Shown in pieces: positions 26,830 through 36,217 of a DNA stretch of 64,000 nucleotides. Below the pieces are notes generated by a model. That model made no database searches and had not been told where the DNA came from. It saw only the letters and a list, made by a program, of their open reading frames with translations. Each line of letters starts with the position of its first letter. Position 1 is the stretch's first letter. A program made the position numbers and the translations under genes. The stretch lies in contig NZ_VCHY01000017.1 in assembly GCF_005877885.1 (NCBI RefSeq), positions 1 through 64,000 on the forward strand, in the 5' to 3' direction. The stretch comes from Labilibacter sediminis (GTDB taxonomy: Bacteria > Bacteroidota > Bacteroidia > Bacteroidales > Marinilabiliaceae).

Positions 26830-28536
26830 TTATTTCTTACTCACCACAGCATCCAATCCCAGCGATAGAAAGGCCAATGGAGAATTCCAATTGATGGCTA
26901 TTTCATTTGTTGAATAACTACATTCTTTATCTAGATATGATTTGGCCGGGAATTCCGAAGGATAGTTTTCTGCACCACAATCTTTTTGCGCCTGTTTGGT
27001 TGGCCCGCCAACAACAAAACCCGGCAATGGATTTTCAATGCCATTGGACTCTGTTATTCGCTCATGGATGTGCTTAGGAGATTTAGCTCCATATCCTGTA
27101 ACAAAACAGTACCCTGTTGGGTTTGCACCCAGAATATAGCCCAAACACGCATCGGCAGCTTTCTTGTATTTATCATCTTTACTTACCTGATAGGCCTGTA
27201 AAAACAACATACCATGGTTGCTTACCTCTCCATTACTCCCCCATGGAAATCTATCAATGGAGACTTTGTATGGCGATTTTTCATATTTCTTGTAATAGTT
27301 ATTGGCAAGGTTAATCAGCTTGCTTGTAGCTCGTTCTTTTAACTTTTCATTATTGGTTTTACTGGTAGCAATAGAGTATAAAGACAAAGTGGCGACATTG
27401 CCCCATTGCGGAATATGAAATCGTTTATAATCTAAATCGATTTTATTAAAATATTTACTTTCGTTGGTTGATAAGTAAAGCTCACTCGCTGCCCAAATCC
27501 ACTCGTCTGATATATTTTTATCTTTATACTCACCTGTTTTTATATCAGCAGGTTGAACATACAATACCTCCGGATTTTTAATACTCCATTTCCATGCTAA
27601 CTTAGCTGCCTGTAAACAACTATCTGCTATACCGGGTAATACTTTCGAATATGGTTTTAACACTCTGTACGCCTTACTCATGGTAGCAGCAAAATCAAGT
27701 GTTGCAGCTGTTGATTTCATCACCACATAACGATCTAATTTATCTTTATGTGGCATAATCATTCCACAAAACTTTTTGGAAGTAAGCTTATGGTAAACAC
27801 CCCCATCATTAGGGTCTTGCATAGTAAGCATCCACCTTAAATTGTAAAGCGTTTCATTTAAAACATCTGATAATCCATTTCCCGTTTCCGGGATATTTAA
27901 ATCCAATGATTGTAAATGTTTTCCATACAAATGCTCTGCTTGTAATAAGGTATAAACCGAAATTGAAGAATTGACAATATATTTATTGTAATCTCCGGCA
28001 TCGTACCAACCTCCCGGTGAACTGATCATCGTTCCCTCAGGTCGTTGTTTTGTAGCTGCAGAAGCATGAACCTTCACACGATTATCAAGGTGACCTGCAG
28101 GACGAGCGTACATGCCAGCATATTGTTTTTCGATGGGCATTGATGCACGCGCATGATAAAACATACGCACTACATCTTTCCCTATATTATTATAGATATC
28201 TGCGTCTATCTCAAATTGAACTGACTCTGGCAGTCCGTCTACTTTAAGCGAATAATAACCTTGCTTGCTTAAGGAAGAAAAATCAGCGTAACAAACTTCT
28301 TCTCCACTATTGTCCCAATATTTTGCCACGGTAACATTGCCGAAAAGCACTTGTTTTCCTTTAGCATTTGTAATGCTGAAATCCTTAGCTTGATATTCTT
28401 TATCGAGAAACACTCTTTTCTCAGAACCTGGCAAATAACCAACCTGATTCATATTTTGAGCACATAATTGAGTACCTGATATAAATATCAAGAAGATAAA
28501 GGAAACTAAAAAGTAAGCATATTTTATATTGGGCAT
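26830..28536 (-). CDS. GH9 glycoside hydrolase (cellulase-type), with N-terminal Ig-like domain
   Basis: The 568-residue protein has a signal peptide ending at TQLCAQ (lipobox not clear). Residues ~29-110 form the CelD_N Ig-like domain typical of this family (NQVGYLPGSEKRVF). The (alpha/alpha)6 barrel contains the catalytic base pair GGWYDAGDYNKY (Asp179, Asp182), the GFVVGGP region, and the general acid Glu545 in YSTNEIAINWNSPL. The family inverts beta-1,4-glucan or related linkages; some members act on xyloglucan or glucosaminides. It sits between GH3 and a sulfatase in the operon. The exact backbone cut here is not known. Confidence 0.92.
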   Translation of the reverse strand: MPNIKYAYFLVSFIFLIFISGTQLCAQNMNQVGYLPGSEKRVFLDKEYQAKDFSITNAKGKQVLFGNVTVAKYWDNSGEEVCYADFSSLSKQGYYSLKVDGLPESVQFEIDADIYNNIGKDVVRMFYHARASMPIEKQYAGMYARPAGHLDNRVKVHASAATKQRPEGTMISSPGGWYDAGDYNKYIVNSSISVYTLLQAEHLYGKHLQSLDLNIPETGNGLSDVLNETLYNLRWMLTMQDPNDGGVYHKLTSKKFCGMIMPHKDKLDRYVVMKSTAATLDFAATMSKAYRVLKPYSKVLPGIADSCLQAAKLAWKWSIKNPEVLYVQPADIKTGEYKDKNISDEWIWAASELYLSTNESKYFNKIDLDYKRFHIPQWGNVATLSLYSIATSKTNNEKLKERATSKLINLANNYYKKYEKSPYKVSIDRFPWGSNGEVSNHGMLFLQAYQVSKDDKYKKAADACLGYILGANPTGYCFVTGYGAKSPKHIHERITESNGIENPLPGFVVGGPTKQAQKDCGAENYPSEFPAKSYLDKECSYSTNEIAINWNSPLAFLSLGLDAVVSKK

Positions 28537-28581
28537 ATCTGCAAAAATTAAATGATCATTAAATACGTTAATTGCTCATGA

Positions 28582-30903
28582 TTATTCTACCACAAAAAAT
28601 GGAATTGAAAGCAAATCATTATCGTCGGAAGAACTACCAACCATGGCGGTAAACTCGCCGGCCTCAAGCGTAGGTTTTAAATCTTTTCCTAAAAACTTTA
28701 ACTCGTCGGTTTTAAGTGTAAAGGTTACCTGCTCTGTTTCACCAGGCTCCAGGTATATTTTGTCGAATGCTTTTAATTCTTTAACCGGTCGTGTTACCGA
28801 TGCTACTTTATCGTTTATATATAACTGAACGATTTCCTCTCCAGCCATGCTTCCGGTATTGGTTACTTCCACTTTCAACTTTATCTCTCCTCCTTTTTTA
28901 ACTTTCGATTGAGAGACTTTTAAATTTTGATAATTGAACTTAGCATAGCTTAATCCAAATCCAAAGGGGTATAAAGGCCCTGTTTTAGTTGTCACATACT
29001 TATGGAAATAATGCGTCGGCTTATGGTTATAAATCGATAATTGGTGTCCTGCACTACGAGGTATAGTAATAGGTAGTTTAGCGGAAGGATTCACCTCTCC
29101 GTAAAGAATTTGTGCCACAGCCTGTCCTCCTTTGCTACCCGGCTCCCACGCTTCAATGATGGCTGGTATATTTTCTGAAATCCACTCAATGGCTAAAGGA
29201 CGACCATTAACCAACACCACAATGGTAGGCGTTCCGCTGGCATAAATAGATTCTACTAACTCTCGTTGAAGACCTGCCAATCCTAATTCTGAACGGGCAG
29301 CATTTTCTCCACATGTTTTATCATTCCAAGCCCATCTAAAAGAATTTTCACCTACCACAATAATGGCTAAGTCTGCCTTTTTCGCTCTTTTTTTGGCGTC
29401 TGTCACATGCTTTTTAGTGATATATCGAGGATTACCACCCACATCCATATAATCGATTTTAGCATTTGAATCGATTTGTTGAAGGCCTTTTAATATGGTA
29501 ATTGTATTTTCTTCAGGTTGTTGAAGGGCCCAGTCGCCCAGTATAGTTTCGTTGTTGGCGTTAGGCCCCGAAACAAATATCTTTTTGTATTGACCTTTTT
29601 TTATCGGCAATAAATTATTCTCATTTTTAAGTAGTACAATTGACTTTTGAGCTGCCTCCAAGGCTGTTGCCTGATGCTCAGCGTTAAACATGATTTCGTT
29701 TACCTGTGTTACATCAACTATTGGATTTTCGAATAAACCAAGCCTGAATTTAGCCTCCAATATTCTGCGCACGCTTTCGTCAATGCGTTTTTCTGACAAT
29801 CTTCCTTCTGCAACTAATTCAACCAAAGGTTCTAAAAAGTTTGGTCCATGCATATGCATATCCATGCCGGCATCTACGGTTTGGTAACAAGCTTCTTTCT
29901 GATTTTCTGCCACAAAATGACGTGTGGCTATACGCTCAATATCCATCCAGTCGCTTACAATAAAGCCATTGAAACCAAGCTCCCCACGCATCACATCGGT
30001 CATCATCCATTTATCAGCATGACAAGGAATACCGTTCAGCTCATTGTGGGCAGTCATTAATGAAAACACACCGGCATCAACGGCTGCTTTATAAGGTGGT
30101 AAAAATATTTCACGAATAGTTCGTTCTGACAAATCGGTAGGCGCACCGTTTAGTCCATTCACCGACTGGCTTCCTGCAATCAGGTGTTTTGCACAGGCCA
30201 CCGTATTAAATTTTTCCGGATCCGGATGATCCTGAAGTCCCTTGATCATAGCTACTCCCATCATGGAAACCAATAAAGGATCTTCACCGAATGTTTCTCC
30301 CACTCTGCCCCAACGAGCATCTCTGGCCACATCAATATTAGGTGTAAAGGTCCATGAAGCGCCTGTGGCTCTCATTTCTTTTGCCGTTTCGGCCGATAAC
30401 TTATAAACCAAAGATTCATCCCATGTACTGGCTAAACCTATAGGTGTTGGGTACACTGTAGCTCCATGCACCAAACCCGTACCATGAATGGCATCGATTC
30501 CGATTATCAATGGAATCTTTAAGCGACTTTGCTGCGCTAATTCTTGTAAGTAATTGGCTTCATTAACATCTACTACATGAAGGAACGATCCTACTAAACC
30601 CTTTTTAACCATATTGGCCACATCATCAGAATGAAGATCCGGATAAAAACCCTGTGCATCACTCTTCTCCATATCTTCTTTCGACAAATCTTTCTCCGCT
30701 TCCTGCATGTGTTGCAAACCAACGTACTGACACATTTGTGAGATTTTTTCCTCTAATGTCATGCGCGACATTAAATCGTCTAATCTCTTTTCCACAGGTA
30801 AGGTACTGTCCAAATACAATAAGTCTTCCGAATCTGAGGTAGTATTGCAAGCGCTTAACAAAAGGCTAACAATAAGGCTAATTGAAAATATAAATCGTTC
30901 CAT
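28582..30903 (-). CDS. GH3 beta-glucosidase/beta-xylosidase, lipoprotein
   Basis: The ATG at 30903 is preferred over the upstream one at 30936 because it begins directly with a lipoprotein signal (MERFIFSIS to LLLSAC, Cys19). The 773-residue product has a GH3 barrel with nucleophile Asp318 in GFNGFIVSDWMD, motifs RDARWGRVGETFGEDP and KHLIAGS, the alpha/beta sandwich, and a C-terminal FnIII-like domain (about 680-770). It is similar in plan to the GH3 at 9264 but clearly a different subgroup (BglX-like). It probably trims oligosaccharides in the periplasm. It follows SusD and a stem-loop at 30965-30990. Confidence 0.93.
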   Translation of the reverse strand: MERFIFSISLIVSLLLSACNTTSDSEDLLYLDSTLPVEKRLDDLMSRMTLEEKISQMCQYVGLQHMQEAEKDLSKEDMEKSDAQGFYPDLHSDDVANMVKKGLVGSFLHVVDVNEANYLQELAQQSRLKIPLIIGIDAIHGTGLVHGATVYPTPIGLASTWDESLVYKLSAETAKEMRATGASWTFTPNIDVARDARWGRVGETFGEDPLLVSMMGVAMIKGLQDHPDPEKFNTVACAKHLIAGSQSVNGLNGAPTDLSERTIREIFLPPYKAAVDAGVFSLMTAHNELNGIPCHADKWMMTDVMRGELGFNGFIVSDWMDIERIATRHFVAENQKEACYQTVDAGMDMHMHGPNFLEPLVELVAEGRLSEKRIDESVRRILEAKFRLGLFENPIVDVTQVNEIMFNAEHQATALEAAQKSIVLLKNENNLLPIKKGQYKKIFVSGPNANNETILGDWALQQPEENTITILKGLQQIDSNAKIDYMDVGGNPRYITKKHVTDAKKRAKKADLAIIVVGENSFRWAWNDKTCGENAARSELGLAGLQRELVESIYASGTPTIVVLVNGRPLAIEWISENIPAIIEAWEPGSKGGQAVAQILYGEVNPSAKLPITIPRSAGHQLSIYNHKPTHYFHKYVTTKTGPLYPFGFGLSYAKFNYQNLKVSQSKVKKGGEIKLKVEVTNTGSMAGEEIVQLYINDKVASVTRPVKELKAFDKIYLEPGETEQVTFTLKTDELKFLGKDLKPTLEAGEFTAMVGSSSDDNDLLSIPFFVVE

Positions 30904-30964
30904 ATCAATGCGATAGTATAGTAATTCTATAAACAAGTGGTATTCACCAACTTGTAACTCTTCT

Positions 30965-30990
30965 AAAGGCGGAACCGAAGTTCCACCTTT
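30965..30990 (-). promoter_or_regulatory. UUCG-capped hairpin between susD and GH3 genes
   Basis: On the minus strand AAAGGTGGAAC pairs with GTTCCGCCTTT (one G-U pair) around the very stable loop C(TTCG)G. It lies 10 bases past the susD stop. Only three T follow, so it is more likely an mRNA-stabilising or partial termination hairpin than a full terminator. Such sites can give SusC/SusD higher expression than the downstream enzymes. Confidence 0.65.
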
Positions 30991-30999
30991 TTAAAATAT

Positions 31000-32622
31000 T
31001 TAGTATCCTGGATTTTGGTCTTCAATACCAATGGCATTATTCGATTGAATAACAGTGGCTGGTATTGGTAATAAAAGATTTCTCTCTACACTTGCTTCAT
31101 CTGTCGGGAAGTAAAAGTCATTGGCAGATTTAAATATACCTGTCCCATAAATTGACTGACCTTCAGCAGATTTTATATAATCCAAGTTGTCGTTGTGTGC
31201 ATTGAATACTCCTGTTAGGTACTCAACACCTCGTCTTCTTGCATCAAACCAAGTATGCAACTCTCCAACTAGCTCAACTAAACGCTCATCCATAATTGCA
31301 TTCATTAATTCCTCTTGCGTTGTAAAATCAGCAGTTGTATAATCGGCAGGTAACCCCGTACTACCACTATTACGGCTACGCGTACGAATTATATTTAAGT
31401 AATCAATTGCCGTTTGTGACAATGGGTTTAACTCATTTTCTGCTTCCGCGGCAATTAAATACATTTCAGCTAAACGACATACAATAAAGTTATTACCAGC
31501 TGTATTTCTGTTTAAGGAACCTGGATCATTCCATTTATTAATTCCCGGATAAAACAGGTAACTTGTTGCTACATCATCTATTTTTGTCCCCTTTTTTATA
31601 GGATATGAAATGGCTATAGTACCGTTATGGCGGTTCCAGTTAGTCAGAGCTCCCAGTTTCATGCGTTCATCTTCAACACCACCAACTGCTGCTAACATAC
31701 GGTCATAGGCCGCTCTTAACACAATAACTCTCCCCCAGGCACCAAAACTAGCTCCTTCAGTTGTTTGATGGGGGCCTTTTATATTAGGAAAGGCACAACC
31801 ACCATCGGGAACTGTAGCAAAAGCCAATTCAAAAATTGACTCAGACGAAAACTCTTTAGATAAATTAAACAAGTCATTATACTTCGGCACTAAATTGTAT
31901 GGACCAGAAGTAATCACTTCTACGGCATAATCACGCGCTTTTGTCCAGTCGTCAGCAGCATTACTCTCACTGGCTATGCGAAGGTAAAGTTTAGCCATAA
32001 AGGCTTTCGCCGCCCACTTTGATGGCATTGCTGTTAGAGGTTGAACTTCATACAAGAACTCCCATGCTTCGTTTAAATCCTTCTCAATTTGCTTATAAAC
32101 GAGATCCTTAGTAGCTCTTGGCACATGAGCTTCTTCTTCATTTAAAATTGGCTCTAGCACCAAAGGGGTACCACCATACATTCTTACCAGGTTAAAATAA
32201 CTTACTGCTCTCGAAAACAAAGCAACACCTCTGGCATTTTTTTCAATGTCATTATCAGGTACAGAATCTGTTGTCGAGATGACAAAATTGGCTGAAGCAA
32301 TGGTTTCATACATTCCATCATAGGTTTTATCAATCCATGCAGTACTTGGTGTTACCTTCATCTGCGCCAATGGTTTTGCAGAATTGGCTCCCGTTCTTCT
32401 CCCTGTTAATCCTGAGTGAAAGCCAAGCACCTGGTGCATTTGAGCACTGTAGTAGTTATACGCCCCAAGCGATTTAAGTACTCCCAGAACCACTGCATTT
32501 GCAGATTCAGGGGTTTCGTAGATGTCTTCCACGGTTCTGGTATCATAAACTTCTTCTTCAAGCATGTTTTCACAAGAAGAAAAAGTAAACAAAGCGATTA
32601 TTATATATATTAAATTTTTCAT
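31000..32622 (-). CDS. susD: SusD-like glycan-binding surface lipoprotein
   Basis: The frame opens at 32643, but the ATG at 32622 gives a clean lipoprotein signal (MKNLIYIIIALFTFSSC) and is preferred. The 540-residue product has the SusD/RagB fold: N-terminal TPR-like region (DTRTVEDIYETPESANAVV), and the late conserved block RLAEMYLIAAEAENEL followed by IRTRSR and DERLVEL. It caps the partner SusC barrel at 32669 and helps capture glycan at the cell surface. The 46-base gap to the SusC stop supports co-transcription. Confidence 0.92.
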   Translation of the reverse strand: MKNLIYIIIALFTFSSCENMLEEEVYDTRTVEDIYETPESANAVVLGVLKSLGAYNYYSAQMHQVLGFHSGLTGRRTGANSAKPLAQMKVTPSTAWIDKTYDGMYETIASANFVISTTDSVPDNDIEKNARGVALFSRAVSYFNLVRMYGGTPLVLEPILNEEEAHVPRATKDLVYKQIEKDLNEAWEFLYEVQPLTAMPSKWAAKAFMAKLYLRIASESNAADDWTKARDYAVEVITSGPYNLVPKYNDLFNLSKEFSSESIFELAFATVPDGGCAFPNIKGPHQTTEGASFGAWGRVIVLRAAYDRMLAAVGGVEDERMKLGALTNWNRHNGTIAISYPIKKGTKIDDVATSYLFYPGINKWNDPGSLNRNTAGNNFIVCRLAEMYLIAAEAENELNPLSQTAIDYLNIIRTRSRNSGSTGLPADYTTADFTTQEELMNAIMDERLVELVGELHTWFDARRRGVEYLTGVFNAHNDNLDYIKSAEGQSIYGTGIFKSANDFYFPTDEASVERNLLLPIPATVIQSNNAIGIEDQNPGY

Positions 32623-32668
32623 TTGCTTACAATTTATATTCATTACTAATCAACTGGTAAATAACTTA

Positions 32669-35600
32669 TTAGAAAATAATATTTACACCTCCAACATATG
32701 ATTTAACAGCCGGGAACGAGTTCATATCAATACCCACTTTTCTTGGATTGCCTCTAAAAGCATCTACTTCCGGATCAAAACCAGAGTAATCTGTTATGGT
32801 CAGTAAATTCGTTCCTGTAGCAAATACCTTGATGCTTTGAATAAAACTAATTTCTGGTTGCCATGTATATGATAATGTCACATTACTTAACCTCAGGAAG
32901 GAAGCATCTTCCACCCAGCGATCAGTATAAACTGCAGAGAAAGTATTACTCTCATAGTCAAGACGTGGATGTGTATTACTTGGCGCATCAGTTCTCCAAG
33001 CATTTAGGTAAGCATCTTCCAATTTATTTGTTGATGGAATATGGAAATTATTTGAACGTGCATAATTCGCATTAAATACATCTCTGCCTTTAACACCTGT
33101 AAAAAGGAAGTTAAGATTAAACCCTTTGTAATCGACCGCTCCATTAATACCATAAACAAAATCTGGATTTGGATCTCCAATAATTGTTTGATCTTTATCG
33201 TCAATATTTCCATCTGCGGCATCAGGAATACCATCACCATCAGTATCTTCTGTTATTTGATCAACAAACTTAATGTTTCCCACAGGTAGTGCTTCTCCGT
33301 AATATGTTGGTAAATCACCATTGTCAATATCTTCCTGCTGAATAATACCATCTGTTTGGTATCCATAGAAAACACCTACTGCTTCACCTTCCCTGAAAAT
33401 ATTCACAGGTGATTTAATTTCTTCATTATTACCTATCTGCTCACCAAAGTAAGTTACACCTCCCATGTCCTTAATCTCATTTCTATTAAGAGAGAAGTTA
33501 CCTCCAAGGCTTACGTTCCAATCATGGTTTTTAAATACTGTAGCATTTAAAGTCAGTTCAACACCACGGTTCTGCACTGATCCCAGGTTAATCCATTGAT
33601 AAGCATACCCTGCTGATGCTGGCAATGTTACACGCTGTAACTGATTTTTACTGTATTTATCGTAAGCATCTACTGTTAAGGTTAATTTTTGATCCATGAA
33701 TCCAAAATCTAAACCTACATTGACTTGCTCAGAGGTTTCCCATGTTAAATTTGAATTACCCAGGCGACCAGGTACTAATATCTTTTGTGCATTACCATTT
33801 TCGTCTGGCTGCGTAGCAAAATTAAATGTACTTCGGGTTGCATAAGCAGGTACATTACTACTTCCCACTTGTCCCCAACCAGCACGAACTTTTAGATTAG
33901 AGAAAACATTCAAGTTTTTCACAAAAGTCTCTTCACTCAATCTATAGGCGGTTGAAAATGAAGGGAAGAAAGCACCTTCCATACCCTCACCCAACTTATT
34001 GGAATAATCCTGACGTCCAGTGGCAGTCACATTCAATTTCCCCTTATAACTATAATTCATTCTAAAAAGTAGAGACTGATATTTAATATTCTCCTTTGTG
34101 GTATAGTCAATTACCTGAACGGCACCACCATGCATCGCATCTGCTTCCAAATAGTCATCAATAAAGAATGAGGAAGTTAACTTATAGCGATTCAAAATCT
34201 TTTGATCGGCTGTAGTACCAATTGTTCCATTAAGGCGGTGTTGACCAAATTTGTAATTAAACTTTACCAATAAGTCGGCTACCCAGTGGAAGCTTTTTGT
34301 TCCATATTTCTCACCTAAACCACCAACATCTTCTCCTCTGCGAATACCTCGTCCAAAATAACGAGAACGTGTCTTATTTTTATAATCAGAACCTAAACGA
34401 CCTTCCAATTTAATGTTACTATTCAAGTCATAATTTAAAGCAACCTTAGATACAAACATATCTTCAACGCTTTTATCCGAATGATCGCTTAACCAGTTAT
34501 CAGGCGAATTATACATTTCATCCGGATCAAAATTACCATCTTCATCCAATGCGGCATTTTCTAGTGGCTGAGAAAATACAATCGAACCAACCATTGATCG
34601 GTTTCCTCCAAGTATCTCTGTTCCAACTGTCATATCATTCTCTATGTGGGCTGCATTAAAGTTGGTGGTTAACTTCAACTTATCTGTAATCATGCGATTG
34701 TTATTCAAACGCATGTCGTACTTTGTAAATCCTGTACTTTTGATAACCCCATCAGAGTCCAAATACCCTATAGAAAAGAAAGTATTTGATTTTTTATCAG
34801 CTTTAGCGAATGAAATACGGTGACTCTGTGTAAATGCCGGCTTAAAAAATTCCTCTTGCCAATCGCGTGGTCTTATCTCAACAGAATCCGGATAAGTATA
34901 ATTTAGGTCTCCTGACATACCATCAGCCACCCATTCCAATGAATCCATTTCATTCATGTAATCAGCATACATATGACCATCCATCATTGGCAACTTCTTT
35001 GTTACTTCTGAATAACTGAAGCTGTTACTGTAAGTAATGGTTCCTTTTTTACCTTCCTTACCTTTTTTCGTTGTAATTAAGATAACACCATTAGCACCAC
35101 GCGCACCGTAAATAGCTGTAGCAGATGCATCCTTTAATATTTCCATGTTCTCTATATCTTCCGGAGATAAGAAGGCAAATGGATTACTTGCTGCCATTCC
35201 TATTGTACTGGAAGCACCTGCCACATCACCCTCTGTATCCAAAATCATACCATCCACTACATACAAAGGCTGTGTAGAACCAGACATAGAGCTATTACCA
35301 CGTATCTGAATATCAATTGCACCTCCCGGGACACCCGTGGAATTTTTCACATATACACCTGCAGCTTTACCCTGTATTAACTGGTCAACTGAAGGTAATC
35401 CTGTTTCACCTGCATTTTTGAAAGAAACAGATGCCACACTACCCGTTAGATCACTTTTTCGCATTTCACCATATCCAACTACAACGACCTCGTCCAGACC
35501 CGTAATTTCTTCAACCAATACAATATTAATAATAGACCTTCCTTTTATTTCTACTGTTTGGCTTTCAAAACCAATAAAAGAATATACAAGCTTACCCGAA

Positions 35601-35797
35601 TTATCAGAAACTTCAAGATAATAGTTTCCTGACAGGTCAGAAATAGTACCACTCGTGGTACCTTCTTCAATAATAGACACACCTGGTACTGGCTGTCCCA
35701 ATTCATCTTTTACAGTCCCACTAATACTTTCAGTTTGCTGTGCATTTAAAGCAACCGAAAAAATAAATAGTAAAGACCAAAACATCATTTTTTTCAT
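32669..35797 (-). CDS. susC: SusC-like TonB-dependent glycan transporter
   Basis: The 1042-residue outer-membrane protein has a signal peptide (1-19), a carboxypeptidase-regulatory-like domain (about 25-100, with GQPVPGVSIIEEGTTSGT), a TonB-box-like stretch GLDEVVVVGYGEMRKSDLTG, a plug domain with DASATAIYGARGANGVILITTKKG, and a long beta-barrel to the C-terminal Phe. No STN domain precedes, so control by an anti-sigma factor is not expected; this fits the hybrid two-component regulator next door. It imports oligosaccharides made at the surface. It is the first gene of the 35-kb minus-strand PUL. Confidence 0.95.
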   Translation of the reverse strand: MKKMMFWSLLFIFSVALNAQQTESISGTVKDELGQPVPGVSIIEEGTTSGTISDLSGNYYLEVSDNSGKLVYSFIGFESQTVEIKGRSIINIVLVEEITGLDEVVVVGYGEMRKSDLTGSVASVSFKNAGETGLPSVDQLIQGKAAGVYVKNSTGVPGGAIDIQIRGNSSMSGSTQPLYVVDGMILDTEGDVAGASSTIGMAASNPFAFLSPEDIENMEILKDASATAIYGARGANGVILITTKKGKEGKKGTITYSNSFSYSEVTKKLPMMDGHMYADYMNEMDSLEWVADGMSGDLNYTYPDSVEIRPRDWQEEFFKPAFTQSHRISFAKADKKSNTFFSIGYLDSDGVIKSTGFTKYDMRLNNNRMITDKLKLTTNFNAAHIENDMTVGTEILGGNRSMVGSIVFSQPLENAALDEDGNFDPDEMYNSPDNWLSDHSDKSVEDMFVSKVALNYDLNSNIKLEGRLGSDYKNKTRSRYFGRGIRRGEDVGGLGEKYGTKSFHWVADLLVKFNYKFGQHRLNGTIGTTADQKILNRYKLTSSFFIDDYLEADAMHGGAVQVIDYTTKENIKYQSLLFRMNYSYKGKLNVTATGRQDYSNKLGEGMEGAFFPSFSTAYRLSEETFVKNLNVFSNLKVRAGWGQVGSSNVPAYATRSTFNFATQPDENGNAQKILVPGRLGNSNLTWETSEQVNVGLDFGFMDQKLTLTVDAYDKYSKNQLQRVTLPASAGYAYQWINLGSVQNRGVELTLNATVFKNHDWNVSLGGNFSLNRNEIKDMGGVTYFGEQIGNNEEIKSPVNIFREGEAVGVFYGYQTDGIIQQEDIDNGDLPTYYGEALPVGNIKFVDQITEDTDGDGIPDAADGNIDDKDQTIIGDPNPDFVYGINGAVDYKGFNLNFLFTGVKGRDVFNANYARSNNFHIPSTNKLEDAYLNAWRTDAPSNTHPRLDYESNTFSAVYTDRWVEDASFLRLSNVTLSYTWQPEISFIQSIKVFATGTNLLTITDYSGFDPEVDAFRGNPRKVGIDMNSFPAVKSYVGGVNIIF

Positions 35798-36217
35798 AAG
35801 GGAATTTTTTTAATTCAAAACTTAGTTAATGCAATATTAGGCCTAACTGGCTTCATCTTACTGGTTTAAATCGTTCTTAGAAGGTATACAAACCATTCGG
35901 ATTATTTTAATACTCGCATAACAGGCTGAATACATGCATTTTACCTCTTTAACAATTTTAAACCTTTTTTAAAGCAGCTTTAACACATTACACTAAGTTA
36001 AAGACAATAATCAACCATTTCAAGCTTGCTTGAACCATTCACATACCTTTACAGAACGATATTTAAACTTGTTATAAAAACCTTAAGAGCACGCAGAATA
36101 AAAGAGTCAAAAAAGTAATATTTTATATATATTTGAATATATGGTGTATTTATAGTTCAACTATCTGATCTATTCTTACCATAGAAGTCTTTAAATAATT
36201 ACACAAACACATCTGCT
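35798..36217. promoter_or_regulatory. Divergent control region between SusC and the hybrid regulator
   Basis: This 420-base non-coding gap must hold the promoters of both the PUL operon and the regulator gene. A clear site is TTCAAGC-TT-GCTTGAA (36019-36034), a perfect palindrome, with AACCATT on each side (36013-36019 and 36033-36039, 20 bases apart). AraC-type outputs often bind direct repeats about two helical turns apart, so this is a candidate operator for the regulator. No confident TAnnTTTG promoter box was found. Confidence 0.45.

Noticed and set aside
281-35797. Ulvan utilization locus
   Set aside because: Several sulfatases, GH3 and GH10 would fit, but no ulvan lyase, GH105, GH78 or GH39 is present in the window.
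35798-36217. TAnnTTTG promoter for the SusC operon
   Set aside because: The closest match on the minus strand (TAAGTTTTG) has one extra base and no properly placed -33 box, so no promoter was annotated.
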